25,569 bases of DNA. Origin: DASZPL01 sp035550315. Lineage in GTDB: Bacteria; Actinomycetota; Actinomycetes; JAFAQI01. The DNA is taken from contig DASZPL010000173.1 of the NCBI GenBank assembly GCA_035550315.1, positions 1-25,569 on the forward strand, in the 5' to 3' direction. The position numbers and the translations under genes are program-made. Below the pieces are notes generated by a model. It made no database searches and was not told where the DNA came from. It worked only from the letters and a program-made list of their open reading frames with translations. Positions within the stretch are counted from its first letter, which is position 1; each line of letters opens with the position of its first letter. Shown here piece after piece: positions 15,271 to 22,150 of the stretch.

Positions 15271-16139
15271 CACTTCTCCTCATCGGGTACGCCGAGACCT
15301 GCAGCGAGTGCGTCCAGGGCGAGCCGCGTGAACGGCAGGTCGACGCCTAGCGTCGCACCGAGCGAGAGCGCCAGCGCGAGGTCCTTCTCGCCGAGGCCGC
15401 GGGTGTGCTCGAAGATCGGTCGCAGCGGGTCGTTTGCGGCCAGCGCCGCGGTGCGGTCGCGGACCATGATCGCGGACGGCCCGCCGGTGATGCCGTCGCT
15501 GTGCCGGACGATCGCGGCGAGCTTCTGCAGGTCGACGCCGGCGGCCTCGGCCAGCCGCTGCGACTCGGCTGCGGCGGCGTAGCCGGCGAACGTCAGCAGG
15601 TTGCGGGCGAGCTTCGTGGCGGTGCCGGCACCCGCCGGCCCGACGTGCAGGATGAGCTCCGCCCAGGTGCCGAACGGCGGCTTCACCCGCTCGTAGGCGG
15701 CGCGCTCTCCGCCCACCATCACGGCGAGCCTGCCCTCGGCCGCTCCCATCGCGCCGCCGGAGACCGGAGCGTCGAGGACGTGCACGTCGCGCGCGGCGGC
15801 GGCAGCGGCCAGCGCTGGCGCGGTGTCGACCTCGATGGTCGAGTGGATCGCGACCACCGTGCCGGGCGCCGCCACGGCGGCCAGCCGGCCCACGACGTCT
15901 CGCACCTGCGCGTCGTCGAGGACGACGACCGAGATGACGGTCGCCGCCGCGGCCAGCTCATCGAGGTCGGCCGCCTCGCGGGCGCCGGCCTCGACGAACG
16001 GCGCGACGGCCTCCGCGCGCAGGTCGTGCACGACCAGGCCGCCGGGCCAGTCCAGCAGCCGCTTCGCCATCGCGGAGCCGATGTTGCCGAGCCCGACGAA
16101 ACCGACGGTCGGCGACGCCGCCGCATCGTCCGTCGTCAC
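15270..16139 (-). CDS. NAD(P)-dependent 3-hydroxyisobutyrate dehydrogenase-like oxidoreductase
   Basis: This is a beta-hydroxyacid dehydrogenase family member of 289 aa. The N-terminal Rossmann motif is GLGNIG (16-21), the substrate-binding signature DAPVSGG is at 123-129, and the catalytic Lys is at about 176 (GTATKLARNLL). The C-terminal all-helical domain ends with LPFTRLALDALAAGLG. The start is GTG at 16139, overlapping the SDR stop by 4 bases (GTGA); the frame is open upstream but reads as shadow of the SDR. Its context with P450s suggests a role in a degradative or modifying route rather than valine breakdown, which is inference. It resembles Rv0770 in order and type. Confidence 0.87.
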   Translation of the reverse strand: MTTDDAAASPTVGFVGLGNIGSAMAKRLLDWPGGLVVHDLRAEAVAPFVEAGAREAADLDELAAAATVISVVVLDDAQVRDVVGRLAAVAAPGTVVAIHSTIEVDTAPALAAAAAARDVHVLDAPVSGGAMGAAEGRLAVMVGGERAAYERVKPPFGTWAELILHVGPAGAGTATKLARNLLTFAGYAAAAESQRLAEAAGVDLQKLAAIVRHSDGITGGPSAIMVRDRTAALAANDPLRPIFEHTRGLGEKDLALALSLGATLGVDLPFTRLALDALAAGLGVPDEEK

Positions 16140-16888
16140 GACCGAAACACCTGGCCGCCGTCGACGTTGAACACCTGGCCGGTGATCCAGCGCGCCTCGT
16201 CGGAGAGCAGGAACAGGCACATCCCGACGAGGTCGTCCGGCGTACCCATCCGCTTGATGGCGAGCTGGTTGAGGATCGGTTGGACCATGTCGCCGACGAC
16301 GGTGCGGGTGGCTTCGGTGTCGATCGGCCCGGGGGCGATCGCGTTGATCCGGATGTTCATGCCGCCGAGCTCGTGCGCGAGCTGCTGAGTCAGCCCGTTG
16401 ATCCCGACCTTGGCGAGCCCGTAGAACCCGGAGTAGGTCCAGGCGGCGGTGGAGCTCTGGTTGACGATCGCGCCCGCCCCGCGGTCCTGCATCGCCGGCA
16501 GCACCGCGCGGGTGCAGAGCAACGCACCGTCGAGGTTCACGCTCATGAACCGGCGGTAGTAGTCCCAGTCCACGCCGATCAGCAGGTCGAACTTCATGTC
16601 GCCGTAGATCGCGGCATTGTTGACCAGCAGGTCGATGCCGCCGAAGCGCTCGATCGCCGCCGCCGCCATCTGCTGCGCCGAGGCGGGGTCGGAGACGTCG
16701 ACGCGGACGGCCGCCGCAGCGCCGCCGTCGGCCTCGATCTGCTTCGCGGCTCGTTCGGCGGCTTCGGCGTCGATGTCGGCGACGACGACGTCGGCACCCG
16801 CGCCGGCCAGCGCTTGCGCGTAAGCCTGCCCGATGCCGCGGCCGGCGCCGGTCACGATCGCGACCTTGCCGGCGAACCGATCGCTCAC
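16136..16888 (-). CDS. Short-chain dehydrogenase/reductase (classical SDR)
   Basis: The 250-aa classical SDR has the cofactor motif TGAGRGIG (13-20), an Asp at the end of the second strand (VVADID) that favours NAD(H), the NNA structural motif (90-92), and the catalytic Ser145/146, Tyr156 and Lys160 (YGLAK). The C terminus has the usual RWITGQVFNVDGGQ segment. The start is GTG at 16888, whose first base is the last base of the upstream TAG stop. It probably oxidises a hydroxyl or reduces a ketone on the compound handled by the P450s. Rv0769 is the likely mycobacterial counterpart, from memory. Confidence 0.9.
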   Translation of the reverse strand: MSDRFAGKVAIVTGAGRGIGQAYAQALAGAGADVVVADIDAEAAERAAKQIEADGGAAAAVRVDVSDPASAQQMAAAAIERFGGIDLLVNNAAIYGDMKFDLLIGVDWDYYRRFMSVNLDGALLCTRAVLPAMQDRGAGAIVNQSSTAAWTYSGFYGLAKVGINGLTQQLAHELGGMNIRINAIAPGPIDTEATRTVVGDMVQPILNQLAIKRMGTPDDLVGMCLFLLSDEARWITGQVFNVDGGQVFRS

Positions 16889-17442
16889 TAGCCGATCACC
16901 GGCCAGAGCGGCGCCGGGCGGTCCTGCGGCCGGTAGTGGCCGGGCAGCAGCTCGCCGGCCATCGACCGCTCGATCCGCTCCGTCATGCCGGCCGACAGCG
17001 CGCCGCGCTGCATCATCCGCAGGAACACCGCGCCCGCATTGCCGTGATCGAAGAAGTCGCGCTGCCAGACCCAGGTGCCGTCGGCGTACCCGAACCAGCT
17101 GGCGCCGAGCCCCGCGACCTCGTAGGGGTGGCCGTCCTCGTCGTGGGCCTCCGCCTGCTGCCGCCAGAAGCCGACGACCATGCCGGCGCGGTCGTCGATG
17201 ACGGTCGCCTGGTACGGGTAGGTCCAGCCCTCCAGGCCCTGCATCTCAGCGCCGAGCGCCCACTCCCGGATCTGGTCCCGGCCCACCGCCATGAAGTCGT
17301 CGCTCGGCCCGCAGTTCCAGCCGTACGTCGCATCCTCGGCGTAGAAGTCGGCGAGCGCCGACCAGTCGCGCTTTGCCTCACACTCCCGGTTGGTGTCGAG
17401 CCAGCGCTGCCAGAACGCCTCAAGCTCTGCCCGGTCAACCAT
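16888..17442 (-). CDS. NTF2/SnoaL-like protein
   Basis: The 184-aa protein has the cone-shaped NTF2-like fold signature: FWQRWLDTNRECEAKRDW at the N terminus, LADFYAEDATYGWNCGPSDDFMAVGRDQIREWA in the middle, and sheet-forming WQRDFFDHGNAGAVFLRMM later. Family members include ketosteroid isomerase, SnoaL cyclases and binding subunits without catalysis. I cannot assign a reaction. ATG at 17442 is preferred to ATG 17448, because the strong GAGGAGG site sits directly against 17448 but about six bases from 17442. It overlaps the ferredoxin gene by 8 bases. It is probably a substrate-binding or isomerase partner in the steroid-like pathway. Confidence 0.8.
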   Translation of the reverse strand: MVDRAELEAFWQRWLDTNRECEAKRDWSALADFYAEDATYGWNCGPSDDFMAVGRDQIREWALGAEMQGLEGWTYPYQATVIDDRAGMVVGFWRQQAEAHDEDGHPYEVAGLGASWFGYADGTWVWQRDFFDHGNAGAVFLRMMQRGALSAGMTERIERSMAGELLPGHYRPQDRPAPLWPVIG

Positions 17443-17638
17443 CCCCATCCTCCTCGAGCTGCAATGCGTGGGTGGGGCAGTAGCGCACCGCTTGGCGCAC
17501 TGCCTCGGCGTACTGGCCGGCGGGCCGCTCGGCGAGAATCTCGACCTGCGGCGCACTGCCGACGCGAAACACCTCCGGCGCTTCGAGCTCGCACATCGCG
17601 TGACCCTGGCACAGGTCACGGTCGACCGTGATCCTCAC
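17435..17638 (-). CDS. [3Fe-4S] ferredoxin
   Basis: This is a 67-aa single-cluster ferredoxin. The pattern CQGHAMC (Cys-x2-His-x2-Cys), followed by the EAPEVF segment and a distal YCPTHAL, is that of [3Fe-4S] or hybrid ferredoxins that feed electrons to actinobacterial P450s: the usual second Cys is replaced by His. It lies directly after CYP51 with a GTGA overlap (start GTG 17638), the arrangement known for CYP51-ferredoxin pairs such as Rv0764c-Rv0763c. A GGAG site lies nine bases upstream. No ferredoxin reductase is encoded in the window, so the reductase must be elsewhere. It probably serves all three P450s. Confidence 0.93.
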   Translation of the reverse strand: MRITVDRDLCQGHAMCELEAPEVFRVGSAPQVEILAERPAGQYAEAVRQAVRYCPTHALQLEEDGDG

Positions 17639-19002
17639 CGTGCCGGACTCCGTGGCTCGACCGTCGCCGCACACGGTTGCTGCAGCTGCACAACCATCTT
17701 CGAGTGGTCGTTTCGGTAGCTGTCCGGTGGCTGGGCGAGCGCCCAGCGGTAGTCCCGCAGCAACACGGAGAAGATCGCCTTCAACTGCATCAGCGCGAAC
17801 GCCGCGCCGACGCAGCGATGCTTGCCGCCGCCGAACGGGATCCAGGTCCACGGGTTGTGGTCGTCCTCCCGGCGGGGGTCGAGGTAGCGCGCCGGGGCGA
17901 ACTCGTCCGGGGACGGAAAGTCCGGGGTGAGCCGGTTGGAGACGGCCGGGCTGGCGGCAACCAGGTCGCCGGCGGCGATCCGGAACCCGTGCAGCTCGAT
18001 GTCCTCGGTCGCGACTCGTAGCAGCAGGATCAGCGGCGGGTGCAGGCGCAGCGCCTCCTTGATCGCGGCCTCCAGCCGCGGGATCTCACGCAATGCCTGG
18101 AAGCTCACGTCGCGGCCGTCGGCGTACAGCTCGTCCAGCTCGTCGACCACCGCCGCCATCTCGTCGGGATGGCGGAGCAGCTCGATCAGCGTCCACGCAG
18201 CCGTGCCGGAGGTGGTGTGGTGGCCGGCGAACATCGTGCCGATGAACATCCCGGTGATCTCGTCGGCGGTGAACCTCGGCTGCCCGTCCTCGGTCACGGA
18301 CATCAGCAGGTCGAGGAGGTCGGGCTCGCCCGCCGGCGCGCTGCCGTCGGTCCGGCTGGCCATGATCTGCTCGACCAGCTTGACGAGCTCCACCCGGGCG
18401 GCGTCGCGTCGCCGAAAGCTCTCGATCGGCGCGTACGGATCGACGTAGGCGAGCGCGTCGGTGCCGCGCTCGAGGTCGTGATAGAGCGCCGAGAACCGGC
18501 CGTCCAGCTGCTCGCGGAACCGCTTGCCGATCAGGCACGCCGACGAGGTGTAGATCGTCAGCTCGGCGAAGAAATCGAGCAGGTCGATGGTCTGCGGCTG
18601 GCCGTCCCAGGCCGCGACCATCCGCTCGACTTCCGCGGCAATCACCTCGGCGTGGCCCTTCATCTGCGGACCGCGCAACGACGAGTTCTTCAACATCTCC
18701 GCCCGGCGTTCGGGCGGCGCGTCGAAGACCACCCCCTTGCCGAAGATCGGCGTCATGAACGGGTACGCCGCGCCCTGGTCGAGCAGCTCGTCGGGCGTCC
18801 GGAAGTACCACTCGTTCAGCTCGGCGCCGGACACCAGCACGACCGATCGGCCGGCCAGGTCGAACCGCCCGATGTCGCCGCATTCGTCGTGCACTCGGCG
18901 CATCAAGCCGATCGGATCAGCCCGCAGCTCGTTGAGGTGACCGTGCTCGGGCTCGCCACCGGAGACGAGCGGGGCGGGTGTGAGTTGATGGGTCGTCGTC
19001 AT
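17635..19002 (-). CDS. cyp51: Sterol 14-alpha-demethylase CYP51
   Basis: CYP51 removes the 14-alpha methyl group of sterols in three oxidation steps. The 455-aa protein matches the bacterial CYP51 of M. tuberculosis in its diagnostic segments: the VDPYAPIESFRRRD loop (187-200), AGHHTT in the I helix (259-264), the ExxR motif at 316-319 within EALRLHPPL, and the haem loop FGGGKHRCVGAAFALMQ (Cys397), ending with SYRNDHSKMVVQL. The start is ATG at 19002, with GGAG seven bases upstream. That site sits in a palindrome (19006-19020). No sterol biosynthesis genes are in the window, so the physiological substrate is probably another triterpenoid or an imported sterol. Confidence 0.95.
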   Translation of the reverse strand: MTTTHQLTPAPLVSGGEPEHGHLNELRADPIGLMRRVHDECGDIGRFDLAGRSVVLVSGAELNEWYFRTPDELLDQGAAYPFMTPIFGKGVVFDAPPERRAEMLKNSSLRGPQMKGHAEVIAAEVERMVAAWDGQPQTIDLLDFFAELTIYTSSACLIGKRFREQLDGRFSALYHDLERGTDALAYVDPYAPIESFRRRDAARVELVKLVEQIMASRTDGSAPAGEPDLLDLLMSVTEDGQPRFTADEITGMFIGTMFAGHHTTSGTAAWTLIELLRHPDEMAAVVDELDELYADGRDVSFQALREIPRLEAAIKEALRLHPPLILLLRVATEDIELHGFRIAAGDLVAASPAVSNRLTPDFPSPDEFAPARYLDPRREDDHNPWTWIPFGGGKHRCVGAAFALMQLKAIFSVLLRDYRWALAQPPDSYRNDHSKMVVQLQQPCAATVEPRSPAR

Positions 19003-19005
19003 GCT

Positions 19006-19020
19006 GACGCTCCGAGCGTC
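19006..19020. promoter_or_regulatory. Palindrome overlapping the CYP51 ribosome binding site
   Basis: GACGCTC (19006-19012), one base, then GAGCGTC (19014-19020) is a perfect 7-bp palindrome with a central base, inside the 25-base gap between the CYP123-type and CYP51 genes. In RNA a 5-bp stem with a TCGGA-type five-base loop exposes or hides the GGAG of the CYP51 ribosome binding site. It could tune CYP51 translation, or act as a weak protein site. Confidence 0.35.
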
Positions 19021-19027
19021 GGGGCGC

Positions 19028-20227
19028 TCATCCGAGCACCACGCGGGTGGGTAACCGAGCGAAGCCGCGGACGTTGACCGAGTGCACGCGGCGCGCCGCG
19101 GCTTCGTCGACGTCGTACTTGCGGACCCGGGTCAACAACTGCTCGAGGACGATGCGCGCCTCGAGCCGGGCCAGCGATGCGCCGAGGCAGAAGTGGCGTC
19201 CCGAGCCGAAGCTGAGCGACTCGCTGGTGTCGCGGTCGAGGTCATAGCAGTCAGGGTCCGGGAAGACCCGGCCGTCACGGTTCGCGGCACCGACCAGCAG
19301 CAGCACCCGGCCGCCACTCGGGATGACGCCGCCGTGCATCGGGATGTCGACGGTCGCGGTCCGCGCGAGGACCTGGCTGGATGCGTCGTAACGCAGCGTC
19401 TCCTCGACCCACGGCACGACGGCACGCACGTCGGAGAACGGCTTTGCCAGCTCATCCGGATGCCGCCAGCCCCAGTACCAGCAGTGTCCGAGGAGCTTCG
19501 TGGTCGTTTCGTTGCCGGCGACGACCATCAGGAACAGAAACGCGCCGATGTCCTCGTCGGTCAGGCGCGCGCCGTCGATCTCCGCCTCGAGCAACGCCGA
19601 CGTCAGATCGTCGGCCGGCGCCTTGCGGCGGGCCGCGATCAGATCGAGGTAGTAGACGGCAAGGTCGAGCGACGCCTCCGTAGCGGCGGGCGGGATGTCG
19701 ACCGTGCCATCCTCGCGGTGGACGACGACGTCGGCCAGTCGGCGCAGCTCGGCCCGGTCGGTGACCGGCACGCCGAGCAGCTCCGACACCACATCCATCG
19801 GCACCTTCGCGGCGAGGTCCTCGATGAAGTCGAAGTCACCCGCCTCCAATGCCGGCGCGAGATGCGCGTCGGTGATCGCGCGCACCCGCGGCTCCAGCTC
19901 CTGGACCCGACGCGGCGTGAAGACCTTGGCGACCAGCCGGCGCATCTGGCCGTGCCGCGGCTGGTCCATTGCAAGGAACGACATCACCTTCGCCGCTTGC
20001 GGCCCAGTGGCCGACGGGTCGAGCGAGACGCCGTCGGCACTCGAGAGCCGGACGTCGTCACGGAATCCGGCAGCGACGTCGGCATGCCGCGACAGCGCCC
20101 AGAATCGGTGCTGCGGGTTGTAGTAGAGCGGCGCGTCACGCCGCAGCGCGGCGTACGTCGGATATGGATCCTCGTGGATCGCGTAGTCGTAGGGGTCGAA
20201 GACCGGCGCGACCGCGGCACTCGTCAT
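19028..20227 (-). CDS. Cytochrome P450, CYP123-type
   Basis: The 399-aa P450 closely recalls mycobacterial CYP123 (Rv0766c) in several places: FDPYDYAIHEDPYPTYAALR at the N terminus, VSLDPSATG near residue 70, the I helix AGNETTTKLL (237-246), VPWVEETLRYDASSQVLART with the ExxR motif, and the haem loop FGSGRHFCLGASLARLE (Cys347), ending with VHSVNVRGFARLP. The match is from memory. No physiological reaction for CYP123 is established to my knowledge. The ATG at 20227 overlaps the TetR stop by 4 bases (ATGA), so the regulator and first P450 are co-translated. It is the first of three P450s in the operon. Confidence 0.9.
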   Translation of the reverse strand: MTSAAVAPVFDPYDYAIHEDPYPTYAALRRDAPLYYNPQHRFWALSRHADVAAGFRDDVRLSSADGVSLDPSATGPQAAKVMSFLAMDQPRHGQMRRLVAKVFTPRRVQELEPRVRAITDAHLAPALEAGDFDFIEDLAAKVPMDVVSELLGVPVTDRAELRRLADVVVHREDGTVDIPPAATEASLDLAVYYLDLIAARRKAPADDLTSALLEAEIDGARLTDEDIGAFLFLMVVAGNETTTKLLGHCWYWGWRHPDELAKPFSDVRAVVPWVEETLRYDASSQVLARTATVDIPMHGGVIPSGGRVLLLVGAANRDGRVFPDPDCYDLDRDTSESLSFGSGRHFCLGASLARLEARIVLEQLLTRVRKYDVDEAAARRVHSVNVRGFARLPTRVVLG

Positions 20228-20805
20228 CGCTTGCGCCCCGTCATCAGCTCGGCGGCGTCGACCAGCAACGCCGGCAAGTCGTCGTAGCGCAGGTTGCCCA
20301 TACCGGCGGTCAACATCGCGCCGGTGAAGGTGAGCGTCAACGCACGCACGAGGGTCGGCGTCGCGTCGCGGCCTAACGCCCGCGCGAGCCGATCGACGAA
20401 GAGTGCGCCGATGCGGTCGCGCAGCAGCTTGACGTCCGCGTCGTGCGCCAGCATCGCCGTCGTGATGCCGGCGGCGAGCTCGGGCTCATCGGCGACCAGC
20501 AGCGCCATGCCACGGACCGTCTCGCCCACCCGCTCAGAGACGCTGCGACGCCGGTCGACCGGCGGCGGTTCCAGCGCCGAGAGGCGGCGCCAGAACACCT
20601 CGGCGAGCAAGTGGTTCTTGCTGGAGAAGTAGCTGTAGGCGGTGGCGGGCGACACGCCCGCGCGCCGGGCGACGTTGCGCAGCGTCAGGCCCTCGAACCC
20701 GGTCTCGGCGATCTCGACGACCGCGGCGTCGACCAGTGCGCCGGCCGTATCTGCCTGCCGGCCCGCAAGCTGCCGTCGGGCCGGTGTCGGAGCCGGGCTA
20801 GCCAC
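20224..20805 (-). CDS. TetR family transcriptional regulator
   Basis: The 193-aa regulator has an N-terminal TetR helix-turn-helix at about residues 39-61 (GLTLRNVARRAGVSPATAYSYFSSK), followed by a helical ligand-binding domain. GTG at 20805 is chosen because GGTGG lies five bases upstream and the resulting 8-base overlap equals other junctions in the operon; GTG at 20814 is an alternative that adds three residues. Because it lies inside the P450 operon, it probably controls its own transcription. The near-palindromic site at 22118-22133, placed over the -35 of the operon promoter, is its likely operator, and the second copy at 23711-23725 extends its regulon. It corresponds to Rv0767c by position. 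Confidence 0.9.
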   Translation of the reverse strand: MASPAPTPARRQLAGRQADTAGALVDAAVVEIAETGFEGLTLRNVARRAGVSPATAYSYFSSKNHLLAEVFWRRLSALEPPPVDRRRSVSERVGETVRGMALLVADEPELAAGITTAMLAHDADVKLLRDRIGALFVDRLARALGRDATPTLVRALTLTFTGAMLTAGMGNLRYDDLPALLVDAAELMTGRKR

Positions 20806-22096
20806 GGCGACCACCCGTGAGCCGGAACCTGGCGCCCGTGCTGATCCGTGCCAATTCAAGCTCGGGCACCGACGAGAGCGGCTCGGCGTCCAGGTCCAGC
20901 GTCACCCGGTAGGTGTGCTTCTCGCCAGGTCCAGGTGATTGCGCGAGGCAACGCACGCGTGGATCGAAGCCGCGCAGCACGGCGCCGAGCGCGTCATCCA
21001 TCGCCGTAGTCTTCGCGCCGATCCCGAGTTCTCCGACCCAGCTCGACGGCTCGTGCTCGGCCAGGGCCGGGCAGTCGCCAAACGCCAGTCGCAGCTCGCG
21101 CTCGCTCACCTGCTCGACGGCCATCCCGATGTACGCCGACGGCTGGAACAGCGGATGCAACCGGATGGCCGTCGCCAGGCCACTGGCCGTCGCCGGCAGA
21201 CCGAAGGCCAGCCGGATCCGCTCGCTGGTCAATCCGGCCCATCCGGCAACGACGCGCGGCAGCAAGCCGTCCGCCACCTCGTCGCCAAACCGGTGGGCAA
21301 CCGCCAGCTGATAGCTGCGGAGCAATAGCTGGCTCTGCAGGGCGACCTCCTGCAGGACGGCGAGGAGTGCGGAACGACTCAGCCGATCCAGCTGGAAGTC
21401 CGGGTCGAACGGTCCGGCATAGTCAACCATCTCGCCCGGCCCGGTGGCCGCATCCGGCCGTGGGATCGGCAGCCGGGCGATCTCGGAGCCTTCCAACACG
21501 GGCTGGCGCGGATGTGGCGTGACCGCCGGGCCGTCAGCGACGATGTCGATCCGCCAGTGACAATGCGGCATCCGGTCAGCCGGCTGGCGTGGTGGCCGGT
21601 GAATCGGCCGCACCTGGACCAGCGGGTTGGTCGCCGCCGCCGTCGCGTCGAACGTCGGGTCCTCGATCGCATGGCACATGCCGACGACGAAGTCCTCGCC
21701 CATCGGCTCGACGTCCATCAGCGCGCCGCAGTGCGCCAGCCAGAACTCGGCGTGTGATTCGTCGATCAGCCGGAACCGGAAGTCCATGAACTGGTGCGGC
21801 GCGCCGATGTCGAACTGCAGGTTCTTGCAGATGGTGTCGACGCCGTGGCCTTCGAAGTTCAGCGCCCGCTGCATCCGCCGGGAGTAGATCGGGCTGGCGA
21901 CCATCCATTCTTCGATGGCAACTGCCTGCATGCCCTCGCGGTCGGTGATCTCGAGCAGCAGCGGCATGCCCACCCGGTCTTGCAGATGGCCGTGCAGCAG
22001 CCACTCGCGGCCGAGCGCCGCGAGCTGGGTGCGATCCAGGCCGGCGAGCGCCGTTGCTGCCGCACCGACGCCCGACCCAAGGCTGGCTCCGGCCAT
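20798..22096 (-). CDS. Uncharacterised protein leading the CYP51 operon
   Basis: I do not recognise this 432-aa protein. It has no signal peptide or membrane segment. The central region contains spaced cysteines (FWLAHCGAL and VGMCHAIEDP) among acidic residues, a pattern faintly like L-2-amino-thiazoline-carboxylate hydrolase-type folds, and a proline- and histidine-rich stretch (QVRPIHRPPRQ, then PHCHWRID). The C-terminal half is helical with LQEVALQSQLLLRSYQLAVAHRF, then a mixed region. The start is ATG at 22096: a promoter -10 (22109-22104) ends seven bases before it, so the mRNA is probably leaderless, and GTG 22105 would lie within that -10. Its lead position suggests a central role in the pathway. 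Confidence 0.7.
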   Translation of the reverse strand: MAGASLGSGVGAAATALAGLDRTQLAALGREWLLHGHLQDRVGMPLLLEITDREGMQAVAIEEWMVASPIYSRRMQRALNFEGHGVDTICKNLQFDIGAPHQFMDFRFRLIDESHAEFWLAHCGALMDVEPMGEDFVVGMCHAIEDPTFDATAAATNPLVQVRPIHRPPRQPADRMPHCHWRIDIVADGPAVTPHPRQPVLEGSEIARLPIPRPDAATGPGEMVDYAGPFDPDFQLDRLSRSALLAVLQEVALQSQLLLRSYQLAVAHRFGDEVADGLLPRVVAGWAGLTSERIRLAFGLPATASGLATAIRLHPLFQPSAYIGMAVEQVSERELRLAFGDCPALAEHEPSSWVGELGIGAKTTAMDDALGAVLRGFDPRVRCLAQSPGPGEKHTYRVTLDLDAEPLSSVPELELARISTGARFRLTGGRRG

Positions 22097-22103
22097 ATCA
22101 GCC

Positions 22104-22132
22104 ACCGTAGTCGGTGGCTGGACATGTGTCTA
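22104..22132 (-). promoter_or_regulatory. Promoter of the CYP51 operon
   Basis: On the minus strand TAGACA (22132-22127) and TACGGT (22109-22104) are separated by 17 bases and fit the -35 and TAnnnT -10 elements of a housekeeping sigma factor. The predicted start falls at about 22097, next to the ATG at 22096, implying a leaderless mRNA. The operator copy covers the -35 element. Confidence 0.6.
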
Positions 22133-22133
22133 G
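22118..22133. promoter_or_regulatory. Putative TetR operator, site 1
   Basis: CTGGACATGTGTCTAG is a near-palindrome: arms CTGGACA and TGTCTAG match in six of seven pairs around a two-base centre. It covers the -35 of the CYP51 operon promoter, a location suited to repression. A nearly identical element is found at 23711-23725. Confidence 0.6.
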
Positions 22134-22150
22134 ACGACTGGCCAATGAGG

